21,610 nucleotides of DNA from a virus, in IMG/VR virus record IMGVR_UViG_3300045996_001312, positions 1 to 21,610 of that record, one strand, 5' to 3'. The first letter of the stretch is position 1, and every line of letters starts with the position of its first letter. Both the position numbers and the translations under genes were made by a program. Shown here one piece after another: positions 7,574 to 13,815 of the stretch. Under the pieces are notes generated by a model. It made no database searches. It was not told the origin of the DNA and saw only the letters and a program-made list of their open reading frames with translations.

Positions 7574-7620
7574 GAAAATGGGTGGTATCCTTTAATCGGG
7601 ATATCGCCCATTTTCGTTTT
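7574..7620 (+). terminator. Rho-independent terminator after the head genes
   Basis: Arms 7574-7590 and 7599-7615 form a 17-bp stem (two G-U pairs, otherwise complementary) around the 8-base loop TTTAATCG. ATTTTC closes the stem and GTTTT follows at 7616-7620. The stem core GGGTGG/CGCCC is GC-richer than its ends. This is the clearest terminator in the window and separates capsid/decoration transcripts from the glycosyltransferase genes. Confidence 0.75.
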
Positions 7621-7632
7621 AGGACTAAGATT
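7620..7632 (+). promoter_or_regulatory. TAGGACTAAGANT start leader, copy before the glycosyltransferase
   Basis: The 13 bases TAGGACTAAGATT are identical to those at 5085-5097, but the codon that should be ATG (7633-7635) is AAG. The next in-frame codon, at 7636, is TTG, a possible start. The leader begins at the last T of the terminator tail. Confidence 0.5.
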
Positions 7633-7635
7633 AAG

Positions 7636-8760
7636 TTGCCTTTAAAGCCCGTCGCAATCCATTCATCCGCAACCCTTGAGCCGTGGGATTTTACAACACC
7701 TTGGACGCAGGGAATAGGTGGCAGTGAAAATTCGGCCGTAGAGATGGCCGAACGTCTCCGTATCTCCGGAGTAAAACTCGAATCCTACGCTCCAATAGAT
7801 TTGACAAAGCATGATCCCGATGCGCCGCTGTATTCCTCAAATTTAACTCCTTGGTTTCACCACACCGCGTATCGCCCTATTCCGGATGAGATTCTTATCA
7901 ATTATCGCAACCCCACTACGTTTGACACAGATAAACCAAACGGTGCGAAGTGGTGGTTTGTCGCGCAAGATGTCGATTACCCATGGGCTCCGGAGCAGTT
8001 AGAAAAAGTAGACCGTTACCTTTGTCTCTGCAAAGCCCACGCCGCGTACACCCTCCAGCGCTACCCCCAACTAAAAGGCCGCGTATTCATTAGCTCCAAC
8101 GGCGTGCGGTCAGAGGTGATTGCGGAGGTGGAGAAGGAAGGGCTAGTTCGCCAACCTTTCCGTATGTTCTACCCCTCTTCCCCCGACCGTGGACTAATGC
8201 TGGTTCTACAGAATTGGTTTCGGATTAAAGAGGCCGTCCCCCAAGCAGAACTGTACATCGGCTACGGGCTTAACAACGTAGACAAGATTATTCAGTTGAA
8301 TGGAAAAGGCGACTGGCGGTACACATTCAAGCAGGAGTTCGAGGATTTAGTACACCAAGACGGTATCTATTGGCTGGGCCGCCTCAATCAAATGGAGGTT
8401 TACAGGCAGTGGTTCCAAGCCTCCATCCATCCGTACCCAAATAGCTTTAAGGAAACGAACTGCATAACCGTCATGGAATCGCAGAGTTGCGGGGCGTTTC
8501 CTGTAACTAACAGCTTGTGGGCGGTGGGAGAATACGTCCAGTTTGGAACTAAGTTGACGGGAGTACCGCAGGAAACTACGTTGGGCTCGGCGCTTTGGGT
8601 GGGTGAGTGTATTCGTAGTCTACAGGAGGAAGTATTGGAGCCGACTAAGAGAAGTGGGGAGAGGGCTCATATGATGTCATGGGCTCGGAGTTCGTTTGAT
8701 TGGCAGAATGTGGTTTCCCAGTGGACTAACTGGATCAAGGAGGACTCATGCGAGAAATAA
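7636..8760 (+). CDS. Glycosyltransferase, GT4-like (GT-B fold)
   Basis: 374 residues from TTG 7636; ATT at 7630 is an alternative start. The frame is open further upstream (to TTG 7564), but that would run through the terminator hairpin. An N-terminal Rossmann half carries the GGSE loop at 28-31 (QGIGGSENSAVEMAERL), typical of retaining GT4-type enzymes. The C-terminal half has YPSSPDRGL at 179-187, AELYIGYG at 204-211 and the E-x7-E donor-site motif (Glu273 and Glu281 in FKETNCITVMES). The enzyme should move a sugar from a nucleotide-activated donor; the acceptor is unknown. Hand counts of three 60-base lines here give 45-50% GC, against 62-67% in lines from the portal and adaptor genes, which suggests later acquisition. 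The next gene overlaps its end. Confidence 0.85.
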   Translation: MPLKPVAIHSSATLEPWDFTTPWTQGIGGSENSAVEMAERLRISGVKLESYAPIDLTKHDPDAPLYSSNLTPWFHHTAYRPIPDEILINYRNPTTFDTDKPNGAKWWFVAQDVDYPWAPEQLEKVDRYLCLCKAHAAYTLQRYPQLKGRVFISSNGVRSEVIAEVEKEGLVRQPFRMFYPSSPDRGLMLVLQNWFRIKEAVPQAELYIGYGLNNVDKIIQLNGKGDWRYTFKQEFEDLVHQDGIYWLGRLNQMEVYRQWFQASIHPYPNSFKETNCITVMESQSCGAFPVTNSLWAVGEYVQFGTKLTGVPQETTLGSALWVGECIRSLQEEVLEPTKRSGERAHMMSWARSSFDWQNVVSQWTNWIKEDSCEK

Positions 8761-9440
8761 AACCAGCCGGAACGCTTTCCCGAATGTGGCAGGATGTGAT
8801 GTACTCCTCCTTCGCCGATTCCCTCGTTGAAACAGCGCTCTACACTACCTACTACCTACAGAACGTCGAGGATTTGTCTGGAGGAAAGAGCTACATCCAC
8901 TACGACAAGGCCACCGTCAGCTTCCACGAAATGGCGAGGAATTCCCTAGCCGAACGGATGCAGGGCGACTGGATATTCATGATGGACTGCGACCACCAGA
9001 CCGCACCAGATATCCTTGTCCGCCTCCTCCGATTACGGAAGAAGTACGGTTGTCGTGTCATCAGCGGTATCTACTTGTACAAACACCCACCACATTCCCC
9101 GGTGGCGAACTTCTTTAACGAGGAAGGCCGCGTTGTACCACTCGTAGATTGGGACCGGAGCGCCGAAATCATGGAGATTGGCTGCACCGGGGCAGGCTGT
9201 CTACTAATCGATAAAAGCGTTATTCGCGAGATATCCGAGAAATACGGCTGCGGTCCGTTTACACAGTTCCCCGGACTAAGCGAGGATTACAGCTTCTTCA
9301 AGCGGTGTAAGGAATTGGGTATTACCTGCCATCTCGCGCCGCAAGTCGAAGCGCACCACGTAATACGAACTCCTTTGTATGTAGACGGGTACCGCCCAGT
9401 CCGCGACGGACTAATCCAAACAACCGTAAAGGGCGGCTAA
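8748..9440 (+). CDS. Glycosyltransferase, GT2-like (GT-A fold)
   Basis: 230 residues, ATG at 8748 overlapping the previous gene by 13 bases. A canonical AAGGAGG at 8737-8743, inside that gene, serves as ribosome site. The DxD metal/nucleotide-sugar motif is Asp80-Cys-Asp82 in DWIFMMDCDH. Next come LVRLLRLRKKYGCRVISGIY (about 90-109), a CTGAGCLLID strand (146-155), and GLSEDYSFFKRCKELG at 176-191, where Glu179-Asp180 are the usual acceptor-site acids of GT2 enzymes. APQVEAHHV follows at 197-205, matching the C-terminal His region of many GT-A proteins. It lacks membrane segments, so it is likely a soluble enzyme. Translational coupling to the GT4-like gene suggests two sequential sugar additions. 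Possible targets are virion proteins or a host surface glycan. Confidence 0.82.
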   Translation: MREIKPAGTLSRMWQDVMYSSFADSLVETALYTTYYLQNVEDLSGGKSYIHYDKATVSFHEMARNSLAERMQGDWIFMMDCDHQTAPDILVRLLRLRKKYGCRVISGIYLYKHPPHSPVANFFNEEGRVVPLVDWDRSAEIMEIGCTGAGCLLIDKSVIREISEKYGCGPFTQFPGLSEDYSFFKRCKELGITCHLAPQVEAHHVIRTPLYVDGYRPVRDGLIQTTVKGG

Positions 9441-9455
9441 AACCTAAGTTTCCAA

Positions 9456-9482
9456 CCTCTAACTGTATAATATAGTTAGAGG
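9456..9482 (+). promoter_or_regulatory. Perfect 9-bp inverted repeat around TATAAT (boundary element 3)
   Basis: CCTCTAACT (9456-9464), GTATAATAT, AGTTAGAGG (9474-9482). The 9-base centre contains TATAAT at 9466-9471, directly after TG. The right arm overlaps AGAGGG (9478-9483), the ribosome site for the TTG at 9490. It could be a promoter with an operator-like palindrome, or an RNA hairpin that hides the ribosome site. There is no T-run, so it is not a classic terminator. Confidence 0.6.
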
Positions 9483-9489
9483 GAACAGT

Positions 9490-10671
9490 TTGTCGTCGCT
9501 GCATATTGGGAAACCATCGAACGCTAGTCAGATAACCTGGAGCGACGGCACGCCTTTTTCCGGGTATCTGGTCGTAGGTCTAGTAAACAGTTCCTACGAT
9601 GGAACTTGCTCCACCTCCTGGGGAAAAGCCACAGTCGGGCCGAATCGTAACTACACGCTCCCGCCGGGATTCGCGATGATCCCTATCGACCAAGGGAGAT
9701 TCAACGACTCCATCGGCGTCTACTACAACACCGACATAACCCCTCCTAATACCACCTACATCGCCTACTACTACGACGCGAACCGCAACCCCATTGCCGG
9801 CCCATCCTCCCCCTTCTCCGTAACCTCCGATACGTTTACACCGCCGGCGCTTACTCTCCTAACCCCAGCGGACAGTGCGGCGGCCCCAGTACCGGACAAC
9901 GAAGCCGGCACAGACCAATTCTTCGGTGTAGTCACCCCGTGGGCATGGAATGAAGTACCCGCCGGAACAAAAGACGGTGTAAACACAGCGTTCACCTTGG
10001 CGGAAACTCCCGCCCCAGCCGCGTCCCTGCACGTCCTCTTCAACGGCTCCGACCTTACACAAGGCGTGGACTACACTCTCTCCGGCACCGCTCTAACAAT
10101 GGTGTCGCCGTACATCCCGACCTCCACCGACACATTCTGGACGTTCTATGCGTATGGAACCTCCGTCCCCGCTTTCTCCGAAACCTTAATGAAGTGGAAC
10201 GAAACTCCAGCCGGCCTGATGAACGGCTCCAACCAAGTATTCGTTCTCTCCGAAAATCCTTACCCCACCTCATCCCTAATCCTCATCTTCAACGGCTCCA
10301 CGTTGCGGCAGGGCGTTGACTACGTTCTGCTCGACAACATCATCAATCTCCTCACCTTCATTCCTGCCTCGGGCGATACCTTAGTCGCCTCCTTCCTCTA
10401 CAGCCGTTGCTTTACCCGCCGTGGTGGAGTCGCTACTTGGGCGTTTGACGAAATCCCGAGCGGCACCAAAAACTCCTCCAACACGGTATTTACGTTAGCC
10501 AACACGCCGGACCCGCCGGCTTCCCTCATGCTGCGGTTTAACGGGTCCACGCTAACCCAAGGGGTACACTACAACCTCTACGGCGCAATCATCGTCTTTA
10601 ACGCGCCCTTTATCCCCGCGCCGTCGGACAACATCACGGCGGATTACCAGTACTTCGTTTACACGCCATGA
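9490..10671 (+). CDS. Repeat-containing virion protein, probable fibre or baseplate-like component
   Basis: 393 residues from TTG 9490, six bases after AGAGGG. Residues 1-135 form a beta-rich domain (ITWSDGTPFSGYLVVGLV; PNTTYIAYYYDANRNPI), like the fibronectin-like or substituent-binding modules at the start of phage tail or head fibre proteins. From about 151 to 391 there are three copies of an 83-residue repeat. Each reads roughly E-x-P-x-G, then N-x-x-F-x-L, P-x-x-S-L, FNGS, QGVDY, and a closing strand pair. Such E-P-G/NG-N/DY repeats are common in phage structural proteins that display surface-exposed beta modules. The stop overlaps the next start (ATGA). A tail fibre, head fibre or adhesin are all possible; the exact position in the virion is not shown by the sequence. 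Confidence 0.65.
   Translation: MSSLHIGKPSNASQITWSDGTPFSGYLVVGLVNSSYDGTCSTSWGKATVGPNRNYTLPPGFAMIPIDQGRFNDSIGVYYNTDITPPNTTYIAYYYDANRNPIAGPSSPFSVTSDTFTPPALTLLTPADSAAAPVPDNEAGTDQFFGVVTPWAWNEVPAGTKDGVNTAFTLAETPAPAASLHVLFNGSDLTQGVDYTLSGTALTMVSPYIPTSTDTFWTFYAYGTSVPAFSETLMKWNETPAGLMNGSNQVFVLSENPYPTSSLILIFNGSTLRQGVDYVLLDNIINLLTFIPASGDTLVASFLYSRCFTRRGGVATWAFDEIPSGTKNSSNTVFTLANTPDPPASLMLRFNGSTLTQGVHYNLYGAIIVFNAPFIPAPSDNITADYQYFVYTP
9940..10662 (+). repeat. Three tandem 83-codon repeats within the fibre-like gene
   Basis: Landmark residues recur at exact 83-residue steps: Glu155/238/321, Pro157/240/323, Gly159/242/325, Asn165/248/331, Asn185/268/351 (FNG) and Tyr195/278/361 (GVDY or GVHY). The DNA period is 249 bases with no length change between units, although the sequences have diverged. 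Confidence 0.9.
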
Positions 10672-10904
10672 TTACGCTCTCCTCGAAACAAATCGTAGTA
10701 ATCGGCGGCCTGCTGGTGGGGAACCTTGTAACCTCCGCTATGACTCTCGGCGGTTATAAATCGGAATTCGAGCAGTTGAAAACTCAGGTGACTGAGGACC
10801 GGGGTGCGAGAACCGCGCTTCGGGAGGAGGTGATTAACCTGCGGGTTGAAATCGCCAACCTGCGAGCGGATGTAAAGATCTTGTCGGAGAAGACTAAGAA
10901 GTGA
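10668..10904 (+). CDS. Single-pass membrane protein with coiled coil, spanin-like topology
   Basis: 78 residues, ATG overlapping the previous stop (ATGA). One hydrophobic helix at about 9-27 (IVVIGGLLVGNLVTSAMTL) is followed from about 33 to 75 by heptad-like charged sequence (FEQLKTQV, LREEVINLRVEIANLRADV), a convincing coiled coil. This N-terminal anchor plus coiled-coil layout is that of inner-membrane spanins and of several small lysis or membrane-linked virion accessory proteins. No partner lipoprotein overlaps it and no lysin is adjacent, so the spanin reading is tentative. An alternative is a membrane-anchored assembly factor. The last codons hold AGACTAAGAA, a near copy of the start leader, in front of the next gene's GTG. 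Confidence 0.7.
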   Translation: MITLSSKQIVVIGGLLVGNLVTSAMTLGGYKSEFEQLKTQVTEDRGARTALREEVINLRVEIANLRADVKILSEKTKK

Positions 10905-11581
10905 ATAAGAATCTAGGAATTATCGACAGCGAGAAAGCGCCCCTTCTGGCGGCGGGAGACAGCACGCGCAAGGGCAATGCGGATCTTGATACCTTGCAGA
11001 AGCAGAATGTGGAATCCCTCGCGCCGTGGCTTTTGGACGAGCGGAATGTCACCAATGCCGAGTACCAACTTGGCAAAGGGATGCAGTCGGATTTGTTCGT
11101 TAAGCGGCTGAAGAAACTTAACCCCTCTCTGGAGTTCTTCGTCTACCCGCTGAACCGCACCAAACAAGCCTGCGCGATTAAGGAACAAGACGGACACTAC
11201 CGTTTCATCATCACCATGGAGAACGGCTTCACTCCTGAAAGAAGCATCATGGAGCGGCGCGTGGAGTTGATCGACGATTTCTCGGGCACTCCGGGCAATC
11301 CTGTTGTAGAACGCTCCGACGTAATGAAACAAGCCCACTGGGTTCCTTCTAATAACGCATTCGGCGGCAGTTGGGCGTTTGAGGATAAGACCAAGGGCCT
11401 GGGATGGAAGGCTGTTGAAATCCCCGGTAAGGAAATCACTCGCGGATGGCGCACCGTCCTCCTCCGCCTAATCGAAAGCGGCTACCTCACCGTGACCGCT
11501 GTGGAAAAGGAATTCGGAGCAGACGACACCGCCGCGTGGCAAGGACATACAGGAAAGGCGCTAGTAACGACGCCTTGGTAA
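10901..11581 (+). CDS. Phage protein of unknown function with RGWR-type C-terminus
   Basis: 226 residues from GTG 10901, overlapping the previous stop (GTGA). I do not recognise a named family. What can be seen: an N-terminal DSEKAPLLAAGD, then WLLDERNVTNAEYQLGKGM (about 48-66), a basic helix SDLFVKRLKKLNP, and a beta-rich middle (LEFFVYPL, HYRFIITMENGF, ERSIMERRVELID). A C-terminal unit, RGWRTVLLRLIESGYLTV, follows with a possible helix-turn-helix feel, ending AAWQGHTGKALVTTPW. There is no signal peptide, catalytic triad or lysin motif. The gene belongs to the structural block between fibre-like and adaptor-like proteins, so a virion or assembly role is likely by position only. The coding call is strong because of length, coupling and neighbours. 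Confidence 0.75.
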   Translation: MNKNLGIIDSEKAPLLAAGDSTRKGNADLDTLQKQNVESLAPWLLDERNVTNAEYQLGKGMQSDLFVKRLKKLNPSLEFFVYPLNRTKQACAIKEQDGHYRFIITMENGFTPERSIMERRVELIDDFSGTPGNPVVERSDVMKQAHWVPSNNAFGGSWAFEDKTKGLGWKAVEIPGKEITRGWRTVLLRLIESGYLTVTAVEKEFGADDTAAWQGHTGKALVTTPW

Positions 11582-11591
11582 GTTAGTAATC

Positions 11592-11612
11592 ACTAAGACT
11601 AGGACTAAGAAT
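11592..11612 (+). promoter_or_regulatory. TAGGACTAAGANT start leader with a partial upstream duplicate
   Basis: TAGGACTAAGAAT (11600-11612) abuts the ATG at 11613. A second ACTAAGA lies 12 bases earlier (11592-11598 against 11604-11610). The 31 bases between the genes consist almost entirely of this repeat. Confidence 0.55.
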
Positions 11613-12008
11613 ATGGCTAAGGATACGAAAGATTTGAACGTTTTACAGTCTCCGATGGCGGATACCTCCACCGAAGACCTCGACCGGGAACTAAAACTCC
11701 TCGAACTTGAGGAGAAGCGGGAAGCGCGCGGAAAGAAGCTCGCGAAAGAAGCCCAGCGTAAAGCCGCCGGCGTCTCGATTCGGGCGAATTACGTTAGGGA
11801 ACAGGACAGAACGAAAGCGGAACAGGCTGTCTGTATCCACCAGAAACCCAACGGCGCGTCTGCCTTTTGCGGCCAGCGCGACCACTCGGGAAGAATCCAC
11901 CTCATCTGCCAGACATGCTCGATGGAATGGCACGAGGGCATCTCCCCCAACTTCGCTTTCCGCCGCCCCGATCCCAATATCATCGGCGGCCCGCTGCAAT
12001 CCGTCTAA
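11613..12008 (+). CDS. Small protein with coiled coil and Cys/His-rich (zinc-ribbon-like) domain
   Basis: 131 residues, ATG at 11613 behind TAGGACTAAGAAT. Residues about 20-50 (EDLDRELKLLELEEKREARG onward) are highly charged and helical. Residues 74-107 hold Cys74, His76, Cys86, His91, His96, Cys99, Cys102 and His107; the pair C-Q-T-C at 99-102 plus Cys74 or Cys86 and a nearby His could bind one zinc ion. The surrounding CGQRDHSGRIHLICQTC and MEWHEG resemble a small treble-clef or ribbon fold, but no named family was recognised. It precedes the adaptor-like pair. A structural or assembly role in the virion is inferred from context; DNA binding is another possibility. Confidence 0.7.
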   Translation: MAKDTKDLNVLQSPMADTSTEDLDRELKLLELEEKREARGKKLAKEAQRKAAGVSIRANYVREQDRTKAEQAVCIHQKPNGASAFCGQRDHSGRIHLICQTCSMEWHEGISPNFAFRRPDPNIIGGPLQSV

Positions 12009-12017
12009 GGTACTTCC

Positions 12018-12722
12018 GTGGCTACATCCACATACACTCCGAATGATGCTGCTGTCTGGGCGAAGTCTTTTATCAAGGCTATGCCCTTGGAGAACATCAA
12101 TCCGTTACTCCTGGACACCGTGTACCAGCGTATGTGGATGGCTGCGGACTGGAGTTGGACGTTGGGGAATATCCCGGCGTTTACTGTAGTTCAGAATAAA
12201 ACGGATTATGAAATCGCGCGGCCAGGGGATTTCCTTTACATCGTCCAGGCGAAGATTGTTACCAGTAATAACTCGGATAGAGATCTTATCGTAGACCCGC
12301 GCACCGAAGACTCCGTTATCCAAGCGGGGCAGGCTAGCAGAATCTCGGCAATGACGGAAGGCGACACGCAGTTCTACCGCCTCTCTCCCGTTCCCACACA
12401 GCAAGTCGCGGCCCCGCAAGCCCCAAAAGTAATCGGGCTGTACAAAAAGCAGGGCGTAAAGATCACCGCCGATAACTACGAAACCGCCATCCTGGTCTTC
12501 CCGGACGCCTGGTTCTACGTCTACTGCCTCGGGGTCCTCGCCTACGCCTACACATGGGCCGATGACGAGCGCGGCGGGTCTGCTTCCATCGGCTCCGACG
12601 GGCGCTACCAATTCTCGGGCAAGATGGCGGAGTTCGAAATGGGGCTGGAACTAATGAAGAAATCCGAACCGCTCCCGACCACGCCCAGCAAAACAGTCCA
12701 AGACACGAAGAAGGAGCGGTAA
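12018..12722 (+). CDS. Head-tail adaptor/tail-tube-like protein, first paralogue
   Basis: 234 residues from GTG 12018, with TAAGG at 12006-12010 as ribosome site. It is clearly related to the next gene: both start with an MA..TYT..DA pattern, share RMWMAADW (38-45) against RKMWMAFDW, then NIPAF (51-55) against NLPPF, then a P-x-DF strand, a central FRLSP/FRLFP-type strand, and a C-terminal TA......IL.F.D..F...YC stretch ending in FSGKMAE or FTGQLAK. Short-tailed phages place adaptor or gatekeeper proteins of 200-250 residues (T7 gp11-like, P22 gp4-like) before the nozzle gene, and these fit by size and order. The ADW.W segment after an N-terminal helix resembles those proteins, but the match is by eye. 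The stop overlaps the next ATG (TAATG). Confidence 0.65.
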   Translation: MATSTYTPNDAAVWAKSFIKAMPLENINPLLLDTVYQRMWMAADWSWTLGNIPAFTVVQNKTDYEIARPGDFLYIVQAKIVTSNNSDRDLIVDPRTEDSVIQAGQASRISAMTEGDTQFYRLSPVPTQQVAAPQAPKVIGLYKKQGVKITADNYETAILVFPDAWFYVYCLGVLAYAYTWADDERGGSASIGSDGRYQFSGKMAEFEMGLELMKKSEPLPTTPSKTVQDTKKER

Positions 12723-13486
12723 TGGCGCGCACATACACTCACGGCGACGCGATGGATATGATTCGGCGGCACGTTACCACGTCCAATGAAGACAGCTACG
12801 CGGCGGAGATCTGCAACGCGGCGGATAGGAAAATGTGGATGGCGTTCGACTGGCGCGAGAGTATCGCCAATCTGCCGCCGTTTTACCTAGTCCCGCTGGA
12901 GCAAGACCACGGTTTCCCCGCCGTTGCCGTACCCAAAGACTTCTGGGGCCTGCGCACCGCCTACCTTCTCCAATTCACAGCCAACCCCACGCCCCAAGTG
13001 TGGCCGCTTTCCTGCATCCGCGACCTCCAGGAAACCGACGTTATCTCGATGCCTACGTCCATCGGGTATAACGAGTCTAACAACAGCTTCCGCCTTTTCC
13101 CCCGCGTGCCAAAGAACATCGGCGCTCCCGAGTGGCTGGTAAACGGCACCTACAAAATCCGCTTACCCAAACTCACCGCCGGCACCTTCGCAGGCACCAT
13201 CCTCCCCTTCGCCGACGACTACTTCATGAACTACTGCGAAGTTCTGAAATGGGCGGCTTTCGAGTACTCTGGCGACTCTCGAGCCGGCGGAGTTCAGGCC
13301 CAAAAGAATGGCGGCGTAGTCTTCACCGGCCAGCTTGCCAAAGCCTACGAAGCGACCGTGGAAATGGCTATGAACGAGGGTCTGGAACTCGGCGACCCGG
13401 TAATCGCCCCTGAAGAGCCCCTTGCCTCTCCTAGCTCTCTAACCGGCAACTGGTGGGGAGGCTACTTTGGACAATCAGGCTCCTAA
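12722..13486 (+). CDS. Head-tail adaptor/tail-tube-like protein, second paralogue
   Basis: 254 residues, ATG at 12722 with AAGGAG at 12711-12716. It pairs with the preceding gene by shared motifs (RKMWMAFDW at 36-44, NLPPF at 50-54, VPKDFWGL, CIRDLQETDVISM, SFRLFPRVP, then a TAGTFAGTILPFADDYF segment). It is longer at the C-terminus, where LASPSSLTGNWWGGYFGQSGS forms a Gly/Trp tail of unknown role. Tandem paralogues at this place could make two stacked rings between portal and nozzle, or a heteromeric ring. The final 20 bases overlap the start of the next small gene. Confidence is high that it is a real gene and a paralogue of its neighbour; the adaptor role is an inference from size and order. 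Confidence 0.65.
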   Translation: MARTYTHGDAMDMIRRHVTTSNEDSYAAEICNAADRKMWMAFDWRESIANLPPFYLVPLEQDHGFPAVAVPKDFWGLRTAYLLQFTANPTPQVWPLSCIRDLQETDVISMPTSIGYNESNNSFRLFPRVPKNIGAPEWLVNGTYKIRLPKLTAGTFAGTILPFADDYFMNYCEVLKWAAFEYSGDSRAGGVQAQKNGGVVFTGQLAKAYEATVEMAMNEGLELGDPVIAPEEPLASPSSLTGNWWGGYFGQSGS

Positions 13487-13631
13487 GCGCGTCCCCCGCC
13501 CCATGTTCGACTTAGGCGGCGGTAAGAAGAAATACCCTACTGTTTCTAAGTCCCCGAAAGACGAAGTTAAAGAAAAGAAACCACTTAGGCAACGGATGCC
13601 CCCCGATGTAATAAAATGGGAAGAGAGTTAG
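13467..13631 (+). CDS. Tiny basic protein, first of two
   Basis: 54 residues from TTG 13467, five bases after GGGGAGG (13455-13461), ending at TAG 13629-13631. It overlaps the previous gene by 20 bases in another frame. An ATG at 13503 is an alternative shorter start but lacks a ribosome site of its own. The sequence is strongly basic and probably disordered: PRPMFDLGGGKKKYP, then a Lys/Glu-rich stretch and PLRQRMPPDVIKWEES. RP....LGG.KK recurs in the next tiny protein. Function unknown; small basic proteins in this position could be minor virion or ejected DNA-binding proteins. The good ribosome site and exact fit between neighbours support it as a gene. Confidence 0.5.
   Translation: MDNQAPKRVPRPMFDLGGGKKKYPTVSKSPKDEVKEKKPLRQRMPPDVIKWEES
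13602..13620 (+). promoter_or_regulatory. Promoter-like AT core (boundary element 4), inside the end of a small gene
   Basis: CCCGAT and ATGGG can pair with one bulged G around GTAATAAA; TAAAAT lies at 13612-13617. A purine stretch GGGAAGAGAG follows, as in the other boundary elements. It lies 16 bases before the ATG at 13636, within the coding sequence of the 54-residue protein. This is the weakest of the five copies. Confidence 0.3.
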
Positions 13632-13635
13632 TAAT

Positions 13636-13815
13636 ATGCAGCTAAAAGAGTTAGGGAGTAAGTTAGGAAAAACGGCGGCGGCGATTGGGGAAGCAGTGTC
13701 CCCGATGGCCAGCACGCGCCCGAATCCTTTAGGCGGCATGAAGAAAGACAAGAAGCCGGGGAAGTTAGCAGATATCTGGAAGAAAAAGCCCGCTTCTATG
13801 TTGGAGGACTGCTAA
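13636..13815 (+). CDS. Tiny basic protein, second of two
   Basis: 59 residues, ATG at 13636, TAA at 13813-13815 immediately followed by the next ATG. AAGAGAG (13621-13627) may serve as ribosome site. The N-terminus (MQLKELGSKLGKTAAAIGEA) could form an amphipathic helix. Then comes STRPNPLGGMKKDKKPGK, which shares RP....LGG.KK with the preceding tiny protein, and a basic IWKKKP stretch near the end. Charge is strongly positive. Function unknown; an internal virion or nucleic-acid contacting peptide is plausible. Position exactly between two genes with no spare bases supports it as real. Confidence 0.6.
   Translation: MQLKELGSKLGKTAAAIGEAVSPMASTRPNPLGGMKKDKKPGKLADIWKKKPASMLEDC

Noticed and set aside
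7564-7635. Upstream extension of the glycosyltransferase to TTG 7564
   Set aside because: The extra 24 codons would lie over the 17-bp terminator hairpin and have no ribosome site; the conserved leader ends at 7632 and points to a start at 7630-7636.
9456-9490. Rho-independent terminator after the glycosyltransferase pair
   Set aside because: The inverted repeat is perfect, but it is not GC-rich and is followed by GAACAGTTTG rather than a T-run; promoter or ribosome-site control fits better.
11707-12189. 160-residue plus-strand frame across the end of the Cys/His gene and the start of the first adaptor-like gene
   Set aside because: It is Arg/Ser/Pro-rich, lacks a ribosome site and spans the boundary of two better supported genes.
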